The position numbers and the translations under genes are program-made. A DNA stretch of 64,000 nt from Clostridium sp. DL-VIII (GTDB lineage Bacteria > Bacillota > Clostridia > Clostridiales > Clostridiaceae), in NCBI RefSeq assembly GCF_000230835.1, contig NZ_CM001240.1, positions 2,892,779-2,956,778 on the forward strand. The letters are read 5' to 3'. Under the pieces are notes generated by a model, which was not told the DNA's origin, did no database searches, and saw only the letters and a list, made by a program, of their open reading frames with translations. Positions 1 to 7,705 of this stretch are shown here, in pieces. The stretch's first letter is position 1. Each line of letters begins with the position of its first letter.

Positions 1-1132
1 CTATATTATTAGAAGGTGTGATTGGTGATGGTGTTTGTAATACTGAAGTATTAGTAATACCTGGCTTAGAAGCATTTATTTCAATTCCGATGCCGCCTAT
101 AAAAACAACAATAATAGTTCCAAGCAATATTCCTTTAAAACTAATCTTCTTATATCTTGAAATCATAAGAATCCTCCTTTTTATTTCCGAATTATTCATA
201 ACCATTGAAGTCGTACCAGCAAGTCTATTGCTACATCCACATAACTCCAATACTTTTATTAATACATTACCATATTGTATATTTTCGCCTTCATTCAAAT
301 AAGAAATCACATGGTTATCACATGAAAATTCACAGTCTTTTTTCATTTTATTAAGACTATAAAGAATTATTGGATTAAACCAATAAATAATAGATAATAA
401 AGTTATGATTAAATTTATTAATAGATCTTTTTTCTTCAAATGAGTTAATTCGTGCATTATAATATACTTAAAATCTTCAGAATCAATATTTTTTGCTATA
501 TTTATTGGAATTAATATCTTTGGTTTTATTAAACCACATAAAGAAGGACTGTTTATTTTAGGGCAGTATAATAATTCTACTGCAGTTTTTACATGCATAA
601 TGCTTCTGCAATTATATAGAATTTCTTTATGTGAGTTATTTACATCTTTAATGGAAAATTCAACAATTTGCTTAAGTTTTTTATGTGCTGAAATAAATAT
701 CCATATTAATAACATAACTCCTAATATCCAGAGAAAAACGAATAGTTTTTCAATGTGAATTTGGGTTTTGAATGGTATATAAATGTGTGGATTGAGTTTA
801 GTGTTATATGAAAGCTTAAAAGAATTTATTGGTGTTAAATCTTCTAAACCTATGTCTTGAGGTTGTTTTACAGAATTTGTTTGTGCATTTTGTGAATCTT
901 CATTAGTACTATTCTGTATATATAAGCTTTGGTTTATATTGGGAAAACTTAGAGGGGTTTCTGGTCCGAAAGGAATTATTAATTTTATAAGTAAGATTAA
1001 CCAGATATAATAATGAAATGTAGGATTTAATTTATCTCTAAATACCCTTTTTATAATTAATATCATTAGTGATATTATGCTCCCAATTAAGGATGAGAGT
1101 ATAATCATCTTAAAAATATTTAAAAAATCCAT
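1..1132 (-). CDS. BlaR1-like M56 family membrane metallopeptidase (partial, 3' end outside window)
   Basis: This reverse-strand gene starts at the ATG at 1130-1132 and stays open to the window edge, so about 377 residues are visible and the C-terminus is missing. Several hydrophobic segments precede a cytoplasmic HELTH motif (bases 440-454, about residue 227), the zinc-binding HExxH of M56/BlaR1 peptidases, followed by Lys-rich KKKD and another membrane segment. BlaR1-type sensors perceive an extracellular signal (beta-lactams in the classical case) and cause cleavage of the partner BlaI repressor. The start lies 5 nt after the stop of the BlaI gene, so the two are clearly co-transcribed. Whether the missing C-terminus carries a penicillin-binding sensor domain cannot be seen. 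Confidence 0.9.
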   Translation of the reverse strand, partial: MDFLNIFKMIILSSLIGSIISLMILIIKRVFRDKLNPTFHYYIWLILLIKLIIPFGPETPLSFPNINQSLYIQNSTNEDSQNAQTNSVKQPQDIGLEDLTPINSFKLSYNTKLNPHIYIPFKTQIHIEKLFVFLWILGVMLLIWIFISAHKKLKQIVEFSIKDVNNSHKEILYNCRSIMHVKTAVELLYCPKINSPSLCGLIKPKILIPINIAKNIDSEDFKYIIMHELTHLKKKDLLINLIITLLSIIYWFNPIILYSLNKMKKDCEFSCDNHVISYLNEGENIQYGNVLIKVLELCGCSNRLAGTTSMVMNNSEIKRRILMISRYKKISFKGILLGTIIVVFIGGIGIEINASKPGITNTSVLQTPSPITPSNNI

Positions 1133-1137
1133 ACACA

Positions 1138-1521
1138 TCAACCTTTCTTTTTGTTTGATTGTTTGAGTATGTTTTTCAAGTCTTCTATGTCAGCTTCAGA
1201 TATTTCTTTTGATTCAACAAAGTTTAAGAGCATAGATTTAATAGAACCGTTAAAGACTTTATTGATAAAAGATTGGCTTTCTAATTTGATGCATTCATCT
1301 TCTGGTACCAGAGAAAAATATAGATATTCGTTACCTAATTTTTTAAAGCTAATTACATTTTTATTTAATAACCTGTTTATTAGACTTTTTATTGTGGTTG
1401 GTTTCCATTCTACTTTATCTTGTAATTCATGTATAATGTTAACTGAGGTAATTTCAGAGTGATTCCATATTATTTTCATCACTTCCCATTCGGCATTTGA
1501 TATTTTAGGAATTTCATTCAT
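1138..1521 (-). CDS. blaI: BlaI/MecI/CopY family transcriptional repressor
   Basis: A 127-residue winged-helix repressor. The N-terminal sequence with ISNAEWEVMKIIW is the hallmark of the penicillinase-repressor family, and the rest matches its DNA-binding helices and dimerisation tail. It begins at an ATG behind a GGAGGTG ribosome binding site and is followed 5 nt later by the M56 peptidase gene, the standard repressor/sensor-protease pair. BlaI proteins bind dyads with TACA/TGTA half sites, and two such dyads lie in its own promoter. The regulated target is not visible here; it may be a beta-lactamase or another cell-envelope gene. The gene symbol denotes family, not proven resistance function. 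Confidence 0.9.
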   Translation of the reverse strand: MNEIPKISNAEWEVMKIIWNHSEITSVNIIHELQDKVEWKPTTIKSLINRLLNKNVISFKKLGNEYLYFSLVPEDECIKLESQSFINKVFNGSIKSMLLNFVESKEISEADIEDLKNILKQSNKKKG

Positions 1522-1542
1522 TATTATTTCACCTCCATCCTG

Positions 1543-1595
1543 ATTACAAACGTAATTTCTATTTTTAGTTTACACTTGTAATTAGTGAAGGTCAA
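1543..1595 (-). promoter_or_regulatory. blaI-blaR1 promoter with two operator-like dyads
   Basis: On the reverse strand TTGACC (1590-1595) and TAAACT (1567-1572) are separated by exactly 17 nt, a good sigma-A promoter. Dyad TTACACTTGTAA (1570-1581) overlaps the -10 and spacer. Dyad ATTACAAACGTAAT (1543-1556) lies just downstream in the leader. Their centres are 26 bp apart. The TTAC/GTAA arms resemble BlaI-family operators, which suggests autoregulation. Confidence 0.7.
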
Positions 1596-1670
1596 TATAT
1601 AACTGGAATATTTTTCAATATATTTTCTCAACAATTTTTGTAAGAATTATGACAAAATCTGGATTTAGAG

Positions 1671-1700
1671 AAAATTATATAGAATTTAACAACTTGACAG
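1671..1700 (+). repeat. 30-bp direct repeat, copy 1
   Basis: These 30 bases recur at 3231-3260 with a single mismatch (position 1683 A versus 3243 G). Both copies end in AACTTGACAG, that is, they contain a perfect -35 hexamer TTGACA. The copies bracket the PAP2 and YdjM-like genes. Copy 1 lies about 230 bp upstream of the PAP2 gene, and no clear -10 sits at the right distance here. Confidence 0.7.
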
Positions 1701-1931
1701 TAAAAAACTTGGTATTAAGCTATGAATGAGCGAATTACGCTTGTTAGAGCAGAATAGACAAAAATGATAATCGTTTGATAATTTTGGCGATAAAACTAAA
1801 TTTTTAATGCAGTTTTAATAATAAAGGTTTATAATGTACTAAATATAAGAACTTGTGGTAAAGATAGAGTATTATTATAGGGAATTTTACTAACGTAAAT
1901 ATAACAATTACTATGAAAAAGAGGTGTAGGT

Positions 1932-2516
1932 ATGTATTTAAATATTTTAAAAAGGATAAATATTTTTGATAATTATGTTTTATTCATAATCAAAAAATAT
2001 ATGCAGAATAAATATTTAGATAGATTAATGCCAATAGTAACAAGTATGGGCAACTTAGGTGCGATATGGATTCTTATAGCTGTCATTTTAATGTTAGACA
2101 AATCATACAGATTAATCGGAAATATAGTTATATTAACACTTATTATAAGTACTATTGTTGGAGAAGGAATAGTAAAACATATAGTGAGACGAATCAGACC
2201 ATACAACGGCAAAAATAATAGTAATATCTTGATTTCAAAGCCAACTACATACTCTTTTCCATCTGGGCATACTTTATCTTCATTTGCAGTTGCAGAAATG
2301 CTATCTATGTATCTAAATAAATATACAACTATATTTATTTTAATAGCATTTTTAATAGCTGTTTCAAGGATTTATTTATATGTACACTATCCAACGGATG
2401 TTATAGCAGGGGTTATAATTGGGGTATTATGTTCTAAGATGATTTTTATAATTTTACATGAAAGGCATATAGCCAATGTTATTTTACTTTATCAAAATAT
2501 ATTTATCTTTTATTAA
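1932..2516 (+). CDS. PAP2 superfamily membrane phosphatase
   Basis: A 194-residue membrane protein with all three PAP2 signature motifs: K82 through R89-P90 (KHIVRRIRP), PSGH at 110-113, and SR...H...D at 145-156 (SRIYLYVHYPTD). Enzymes of this family dephosphorylate lipid phosphates such as undecaprenyl pyrophosphate or phosphatidic acid at the outer face of the membrane. The start ATG follows a GAGGTG-like ribosome site. The next gene, a YdjM-like membrane protein, begins 43 nt later and is probably co-transcribed. Substrate cannot be assigned from sequence. Confidence 0.88.
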   Translation: MYLNILKRINIFDNYVLFIIKKYMQNKYLDRLMPIVTSMGNLGAIWILIAVILMLDKSYRLIGNIVILTLIISTIVGEGIVKHIVRRIRPYNGKNNSNILISKPTTYSFPSGHTLSSFAVAEMLSMYLNKYTTIFILIAFLIAVSRIYLYVHYPTDVIAGVIIGVLCSKMIFIILHERHIANVILLYQNIFIFY

Positions 2517-2559
2517 TAGTGTTAAGATAGAGACAATTTATAGGTAGGAGAAATTAAGA

Positions 2560-3108
2560 ATGATTTTTTTTGGACATTTAGGAATAACTACAGGAGTAAT
2601 TAAGATTTATGAAAAAATAGCTCATAAAGATAAAGATTTAGATTTAGATAGTGAAGTATCAATTGATTATAGAGTTGTTCTGATAGGATCAATATTGCCT
2701 GACATAATAGACAAACCTATTGGTGCTTACATATTTCGCAATACTTTTCATAACAGTCGTATATTTGCACATACATTACTATTCTCGGTTTTGATAATGT
2801 TAATAGGTTTATGCATATTATATAAGTATAAAAAAAGTAATATTCTGTTACTTGGAATTTGCACATCTATACATTTAATATTAGATAGTATGTGGTTATA
2901 TCCTGAAATACTTTTTTGGCCATATTTTGGATGGAGATTTCCTGTAAGACCCGAAGGAAATTGGGTGCAAAGCGATATTATTAGACTTGCTACAGACCCG
3001 AGCTATTATCTATCTGAATTAATAGGATTTATGATTATTGCATATTATTTCATGAGATTAATAAAAAAAAGGCAAATTAACACATTCTTAAAGAATGGTA
3101 AGCTATAA
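2560..3108 (+). CDS. YdjM-like (DUF457) membrane-bound metal-dependent hydrolase
   Basis: A 182-residue protein with about four hydrophobic segments. The N-terminal FGHLGITTG, the GSILPDIIDKP segment (about 47-57) and an FHNSRIFAHT segment (about 67-76) provide conserved His and Asp residues typical of the YdjM/DUF457 family, described as LexA-regulated inner-membrane hydrolases in enterobacteria. Its biochemical role is unknown even in the family. A GGAG site lies 9-12 nt upstream of the ATG. It follows the PAP2 gene closely and probably shares its transcript. Confidence 0.7.
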   Translation: MIFFGHLGITTGVIKIYEKIAHKDKDLDLDSEVSIDYRVVLIGSILPDIIDKPIGAYIFRNTFHNSRIFAHTLLFSVLIMLIGLCILYKYKKSNILLLGICTSIHLILDSMWLYPEILFWPYFGWRFPVRPEGNWVQSDIIRLATDPSYYLSELIGFMIIAYYFMRLIKKRQINTFLKNGKL

Positions 3109-3230
3109 ATTTTGAAAGAAAGAATATAAAGTAATTTTAGAATATCTTTATTTTTACCTATATTAAAGTATTTATCAAGTTTAGCATTTCAGTCTAAAGT
3201 AAATTTTGTTGTGTGTGAAAATGGTTTGAA

Positions 3231-3260
3231 AAAATTATATAGGATTTAACAACTTGACAG
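3231..3260 (+). repeat. 30-bp direct repeat, copy 2 (promoter-bearing)
   Basis: This is a near-identical copy of 1671-1700. Here TTGACA (3254-3259) is followed after 17 nt by TACCAT (3277-3282), a plausible -10, placing a start about 30 nt upstream of the GTG of the HD-domain gene. This copy therefore looks like part of a real promoter. Confidence 0.65.
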
Positions 3261-3318
3261 CAGAACACGCGTTTGATACCATATATTTATGATAATTACA
3301 TATATTGGAGGTTGGAAC

Positions 3319-3993
3319 GTGAATATAGATGAGAGGCATAAAAAGATTGTGGAGATTGTTAAGGATAAATTAACATGTTCAGCACATAATTTAGATCATG
3401 TATTTAGAGTTTATAATCTTTGCTTGTTACTTGCAAAGTACGAGGAAAATGTTGATTTAGAAATACTTATTCCAGCAGCATTATTACATGATATTGCAAG
3501 AGTGGAAGAAAGCAACGATAAAACAGGAGAAATTGATCATGCAGTTTTGGGGAGTGTAGTTGCAGAAAATATATTAAGAAAATTAGAATATGAAGAAGAG
3601 AAAATAGAGAAGATAAAGCACTGTATCACATCACATAGATTTAGAACAGGGAATGAGCCTAATACAATAGAAGCGAAAATACTGTTTGATTCAGATAAAC
3701 TTGATATTATAGGTGCAAGTGGAATTGCTCGTACTTTTATGTTAGCGGGACAATTTGGACAAAGATTAACAGTAGATGAAGAGTTAAATGATTACATAAA
3801 ATCCAATACAGTAGAAAATGGAAGGTTGAAAGATGTTTCAAAGCATACACCTTTTATTGAGTATGAAGTAAAGTTTAAAAAAATTCCAGATAAATTATAT
3901 ACAGAGAAGGCAAGAGAAATAGGAAAAGAAAGACTAGGATTTATGAATGAATATTTTAATAGGTTAAAGTTAGAAATAAAGGGTATCAAATAA
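3319..3993 (+). CDS. HD-domain metal-dependent phosphohydrolase
   Basis: The likely start is the GTG at 3319, because GGAGG at 3307-3311 sits 7 nt upstream; an in-frame ATG at 3289 would lie upstream of that Shine-Dalgarno and almost at the predicted transcription start. The 224-residue product has the HD fold: HNLDH near residues 23-27, LLHD with the His-Asp doublet near 57-58, a later TSHR and a DSDKLD segment. This resembles the YedJ/YpgQ group of small HD hydrolases acting on nucleotides or other phosphoesters. The exact substrate is unknown. It appears to be a single-gene unit driven from the repeat-associated promoter just upstream. Confidence 0.85.
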   Translation: MNIDERHKKIVEIVKDKLTCSAHNLDHVFRVYNLCLLLAKYEENVDLEILIPAALLHDIARVEESNDKTGEIDHAVLGSVVAENILRKLEYEEEKIEKIKHCITSHRFRTGNEPNTIEAKILFDSDKLDIIGASGIARTFMLAGQFGQRLTVDEELNDYIKSNTVENGRLKDVSKHTPFIEYEVKFKKIPDKLYTEKAREIGKERLGFMNEYFNRLKLEIKGIK

Positions 3994-4132
3994 AATTATT
4001 TGATGAAATACCAAATGATTTAACTTATCCATTAATTCAACCGTTTTTACATAAGAAAGTATTAGAAGTTTTAAACAAGATATAGACTACTTACAAATTA
4101 ATAACTTAAATGATCTGTTGGAGTTTTTATAA
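3993..4132 (+). pseudogene. possible frameshifted gene remnant
   Basis: Directly after the HD gene one frame reads KLFDEIPNDLTYPLIQPFL and continues to a TAG at about 4083. Shifting frame near 4079 continues as DIDYLQINNLNDLLEFL and stops at 4130-4132. The two pieces join into one plausible polar peptide, but there is no start codon or ribosome site. I do not recognise the family. It may be the tail of a lost gene or chance. Confidence 0.25.
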
Positions 4133-4217
4133 TATATAAAAATTAGATTTGATGAGGTAAGCATATATGGAGAATCTAAGTACAAAAAATGACTTTACCT
4201 CTATAAAATCAGAAAAA

Positions 4218-4412
4218 TTAATTATAGATGTAGTTTCTTTTATTACTAAGTAAATTTGAATCAACTACTTTTGTAGATTGATAGAAGGATACATAGTCAT
4301 TAGTTTCATTGAATACTTTATATCCAGCACTTTTTAATAGTTCAACTTCTCTTTTAAAATCTTCAATTGAAGTATCTTCGCGACGTATTTCGATTGACTC
4401 TCTAATTACCAT
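4218..4412 (-). CDS. small hypothetical protein (64 aa)
   Basis: A 64-residue charged protein that I do not recognise. It is supported by a good AGGTGAGG ribosome site just upstream of its ATG and by its position 25 nt after the Spo0E-like gene on the same strand, which suggests a two-gene unit. The first half is Glu/Arg-rich and could be helical (SIEDFKREVELLKSAGYKVF). No signal peptide or membrane segment is visible. The 3' end has no clear terminator. Confidence 0.5.
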   Translation of the reverse strand: MVIRESIEIRREDTSIEDFKREVELLKSAGYKVFNETNDYVSFYQSTKVVDSNLLSNKRNYIYN

Positions 4413-4437
4413 TCAAACCTCACCTTTATCTAAAATA

Positions 4438-4605
4438 TTATTGTTTATTTTTATTGAGTTGCTTTTTGTATTCAACAACGATCAATTTATCTAATTCTTG
4501 ACTTAATTTTAAAATATAATCGCTACTTAAATCTTCATTATTTACTATTGCTGCATGTAACATATCCCTCAACATCTCTATATCATGCGGTATTATATCA
4601 TGCAT
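4438..4605 (-). CDS. Spo0E-like aspartyl-phosphate phosphatase (sporulation regulator)
   Basis: A 55-residue reverse-strand gene whose C-terminal half reads LSQELDKLIVVEY, matching the SQELD-x-LI signature of the Spo0E/YisI/YnzD family. These small two-helix proteins dephosphorylate Spo0A-phosphate and delay sporulation. The length fits the family. A strong AGGAGG precedes the gene. The ATG at 4605 leaves a long 13-nt spacing, while an in-frame GTG at 4614 leaves only 4 nt, so the exact start is open. The next gene on this strand starts 25 nt downstream. Confidence 0.8.
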   Translation of the reverse strand: MHDIIPHDIEMLRDMLHAAIVNNEDLSSDYILKLSQELDKLIVVEYKKQLNKNKQ

Positions 4606-5764
4606 TATTTTCACTCAACCTCCTTTCATGCTTAAAAACTATTCGTACCTATATTAAATATTTTGATATCTATAGATATTATTAGAGAAACAAAAAAATG
4701 TAATATGCATATTTGTTAATTATTAAATATGTACATACAAAGGCATCATTTCTTTTGCATTTCAGTTAGTTGGGTTTAATTTATAATATAATTTTCTAAT
4801 CAGTTTGCATAATAGCATCCATAAGATAAATACAAGTAGTTACTTATACTTGAATATAGCATATAAATTACAGTAGTATAAAGATTTGGCTATAATATCT
4901 TTATACTATCTTTTTAGTTAAATGCTTACTATGAAACTAATTATATAGATATTTTCATTGTCTTACAAATTTAACAAGCGTAAATGAATTCATTAGAATT
5001 AACTTACGCTTGTCATTGATATTTACAGTATTTTAATTTATTCCTTGATTGTTAAGATAGTGAGGTACTTACATATAGATGAATTATATTATTTTTGAAT
5101 TTATTAGATAGTATGTGACTTTTACTATTATTAGTATTAATGGCCTTTATCTAAGCAAATGTAATATTTGATATTAAAATCACTGATGAAATTGTTTATA
5201 ATATTATTTTTTTATAAGAGTTGATTTTTTTTAATGTAAAAAAATCGACAATATTTCACTTACTTTTGTAATATAATAGCGAAATTTGCGATAAAAAAAG
5301 CGTTTTTTTAAAAAAGATTTAATACTTTTAATATTTAACTAGTTACATCGTTTGATCTATTTCTTTTATTTTTATTAATGTAGATTGTATATATTTAAAT
5401 GAAGCAACTTATTTATTTACTATTATAACATAGTAATAGAATAAGAGATGAAAAAAGTATTTTTAAATTTCATTATTATTAAATGATAATGTTCTATGTC
5501 TTAATTTTTATAAATTCATTATTTAATGCATATTTTACTAAAGATTAAGTTTTAATGCTGTAGATAAGGGAAATATTAGTAATAATAAATTTTTTATACC
5601 AAATTTAAGTAAAAAAAGCTATAATTAGTATAGAAAAAAGGTTTGTCTTCATAGGTGTTCCTAATATAGGTACTGCCTTAAGTTGAGATGGATAGAAAAT
5701 TATAACGGAACAGTAGGTTATTGCAAGCAGAATATATTAAAAATAATTTGAAAGGAAGTTTATT
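4606..5764. other. 1.1-kb stretch without recognisable genes
   Basis: I see no credible coding region on either strand here. Visible structures are a perfect 11-bp hairpin followed by T-rich sequence at 4875-4917, an inverted repeat ACAAGCGTAA/TTACGCTTGT (about 4973-5014), and a hairpin of T/A runs near 5219-5250 (GTTGATTTTTTT with AAAAAAATCGAC). The segment is extremely AT-rich and may hold decayed sequence or untranslated RNA. Confidence 0.5.
4875..4917 (+). terminator. orphan intrinsic terminator-like hairpin
   Basis: AGTATAAAGAT (4875-4885) and ATCTTTATACT (4897-4907) form a perfect 11-bp stem followed by ATCTTTTTA. No gene upstream on this strand explains it, so it may end an unannotated small RNA or be a relic. 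Confidence 0.5.
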
Positions 5765-6025
5765 ATGGGAGAATTATCAAAGCTGCCTAATATCGGAAAG
5801 GAAGTTGAAAGCCAATTAAATGAAGTAGGTATATTTAATTATGATGAATTAAAGAAAATTGGTGCTGAGCAGGTGTGGCTTAGAATACAAGAAATTGATG
5901 CTTCTGCGTGTATTCATAGATTGTTAGCATTTGAAGGCGCAATTAATGGCGTTAAAAAGACAGAGCTTCCACAGGAACGTAAGGCAGAATTAAAAGATTT
6001 TTATAATAGTCACAAAATAAAATAG
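5765..6025 (+). CDS. TfoX C-terminal domain protein
   Basis: An 86-residue protein that matches the TfoX/Sxy C-terminal domain across its length: LPNIGKEVESQLNEVGI, a GAEQVWLRIQEID segment, then CIHRLLAFEGAINGV and LPQERKAELKDF. In proteobacteria this helix-hairpin-helix-like domain occurs in the competence regulator Sxy; stand-alone Firmicute copies have no proven function. A GAAAGGAAG ribosome site precedes the ATG. It is followed 118 nt later by a small acidic protein gene on the same strand. Confidence 0.85.
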   Translation: MGELSKLPNIGKEVESQLNEVGIFNYDELKKIGAEQVWLRIQEIDASACIHRLLAFEGAINGVKKTELPQERKAELKDFYNSHKIK

Positions 6026-6143
6026 TAAGTTGAAAAGGAGCTTAAATCTAAATTTGAAAGAATAGTTTATTTTACATAAAAAAGTTAAAAATATCTATAA
6101 AGTATACGATAATAAGAGTAAACGTTGTGAAAGGGGTAAAACA

Positions 6144-6290
6144 ATGAGTAAAGTAACAAGAGATACTATTATTGAAGCAATTAAAGAACTTTCAGAAGAG
6201 CAGCAAGAGGTTATATTATATTTAGTAGATATATTTGAAGGAGAAGAAGAAACAATTCTTGAGTATTGTAAAAAAGAGTTGGTTAATTAA
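6144..6290 (+). CDS. small acidic hypothetical protein (48 aa)
   Basis: A 48-residue protein starting MSKVTRDTIIEAIKELSEEQ, behind an AAAGGGG ribosome site 7 nt from its ATG. It is predicted largely helical and acidic, and I do not recognise a family. A strong terminator hairpin 120 nt downstream on the same strand supports transcription of the TfoX-C/48-aa segment. Confidence 0.55.
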   Translation: MSKVTRDTIIEAIKELSEEQQEVILYLVDIFEGEEETILEYCKKELVN

Positions 6291-6412
6291 TAATCTATGT
6301 TAATTGATATATATTATTGTATAGTAAAGAATAATATGTTAATATTAACTTGGACGTAATACTGTAATTGATATTCTCAAGTCCAAATTGAAACATCTAT
6401 ATTCTAAAAATT

Positions 6413-6458
6413 AGGGAAATGGGCAGTTTAGATATTGTCTACATTTCCCTCGTTTTTA
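6413..6458 (+). terminator. intrinsic terminator after the 48-aa gene
   Basis: AGGGAAATG (6413-6421) pairs with CATTTCCCT (6442-6450) and is followed by CGTTTTT. Confidence 0.75.
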
Positions 6459-6570
6459 TCTAAAAAGTGTTGTAGAATAAATTAAAGCATCATCTGAATA
6501 TTATTTACCAGCATGCTTGTAAAAGTTTTCGAATTCTATATCTAAAACAAAAACATTTTGTTTAATATCA

Positions 6571-7017
6571 TTATAAAGGAATATTGGGGCAGGTTTTAAA
6601 ATCGCAGAAGCTGCAGCCATGATGCTGAGATCTACGTTTTATAATTAAGGCTAGGTCATTAAATACAGTAAAGTAACCAGGAATATCCTTGTTATCCATT
6701 TGAAAATGTACTCCATAGGCAATTTCATCATTTTCCTTTTCACTTTTCCAAACTATAGAACCTCTAAAACTATAGCGTTTATGCAAGAGTTTAAGTTTAA
6801 ATTCATAAATTATGTTATCACCTATTGGAAGCTTCAATTTTGATGAAAATCTTAGGCCGCCTATACCAATATCATTAACACATATGCTGGTAGCATGAGT
6901 TTTTACTGATTTACCATTTAACTGCACAATTGACGTCTCAGTACAGATTGGTTTTTTTAGATATACGCGGAAAAACTTTCTTTTATTAATAAGCTCAATT
7001 TCCTCTCTTGTATCCAT
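6571..7017 (-). CDS. PilZ-domain protein (probable c-di-GMP receptor)
   Basis: A 148-residue reverse-strand gene. RKFFR at 13-17 is the PilZ RxxxR motif, and DIGIGG at 49-54 fits the D/NxSxxG motif with Gly in place of Ser. The beta-barrel pattern (FRGSIVWKSE, AYGVHFQ) follows. PilZ proteins bind cyclic di-GMP and change motility, polysaccharide or enzyme output. A Cys-rich tail (HGCSFCDFKTC) is unusual for a plain PilZ protein and could bind metal. The ATG follows a GGAAGGA site. No neighbour indicates the target process. Confidence 0.85.
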   Translation of the reverse strand: MDTREEIELINKRKFFRVYLKKPICTETSIVQLNGKSVKTHATSICVNDIGIGGLRFSSKLKLPIGDNIIYEFKLKLLHKRYSFRGSIVWKSEKENDEIAYGVHFQMDNKDIPGYFTVFNDLALIIKRRSQHHGCSFCDFKTCPNIPL

Positions 7018-7150
7018 TTGATTCCATCCTTCCTAAAATAAAACATATTGCTAATTTTACCATAAAAAACATATAATGAAAATAAATATTATGATGAAAA
7101 ATGTTAAATATAAGTGGAAAATTATAAAAATAAAATTGCATTTGTTATTA

Positions 7151-7250
7151 GATAAGTATAAATAATAATGATTTTATTATTTTATAAGAATTATTATAAA
7201 AGACATTTGTAAAAACCATGTTGTAATATTATAAAGTTTACTTAAAATTT
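7151..7250 (+). repeat. diverged direct repeat, copy A
   Basis: About 95 bases beginning GATAAGTATAAATAATAATG align with the stretch starting near 7411 (GATAAGGGTAAATAATAATG), with roughly 70 percent identity by eye. A shorter related stretch (GAGTAAATAATAATGTTTCA) occurs near 11457. All lie in the spacers around the lysozyme and coat genes. Confidence 0.5.
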
Positions 7251-7360
7251 AGCAATGCAATTAAAAAATAGAAAAATATCAATATCAGAAGTTAAGACTA
7301 TGGACGATTAGAGATGAAACATTTGGATAAATCATATTTATTAAGTAATTTTGGGTAAAT

Positions 7361-7400
7361 AAAAAGAATGACTTATTTAGGGGAATAAGTCATTCTTTTT
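7361..7400. terminator. 17-bp perfect hairpin upstream of the lysozyme gene
   Basis: AAAAAGAATGACTTATT (7361-7377) and AATAAGTCATTCTTTTT (7384-7400) form a perfect stem around a 6-nt loop. A-run and T-run at the two ends make it terminator-like in both directions. The core AAGAATGACTT/AAGTCATTCTT recurs in the hairpin just after the lysozyme gene. Confidence 0.7.
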
Positions 7401-7410
7401 ATTTATTATT

Positions 7411-7511
7411 TGATAAGGGTAAATAATAATGCTTTAATTACTTTACAAGAACTATTATAAATAATAAATGTAACAATAATGTTGCAAATTTATAAACTTT
7501 ATATAAACAAT
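7411..7511 (+). repeat. diverged direct repeat, copy B
   Basis: Second copy of the 7151-7250 repeat, about 260 bp downstream and in the same orientation. It ends about 195 bp before the lysozyme start. The remaining spacer to 7705 shows only a weak hairpin around 7664-7686 (AGAGTGGCC with GGTTGCTCT). Confidence 0.5.
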
Positions 7512-7705
7512 GTATAAAATTTATATAAAAGGATTTCATAGAGTGTGTTGTTATACAAATACAAATTTAAGTTATTACAAGCCAAATTAACTTAGGTACA
7601 TTTTTATAATTCCTTTCATATTATGTATCATAAAAAGAATGAGGTAAGTAAATATATTGAAGAGTGGCCCTTATGGTTGCTCTTTAAAAATATAGAGGTG
7701 GAACT

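Noticed and set aside
1765..1782. Fur-like site (two TGATAAT words)
   Set aside because: The words are direct, not inverted, repeats and do not form the 7-1-7 palindrome.
4168..4254. Forward 28-codon frame with a GAGG-like site (MENLSTKNDF...)
   Set aside because: Very short, no recognisable family, and it overlaps the end of the reverse-strand 64-aa gene.
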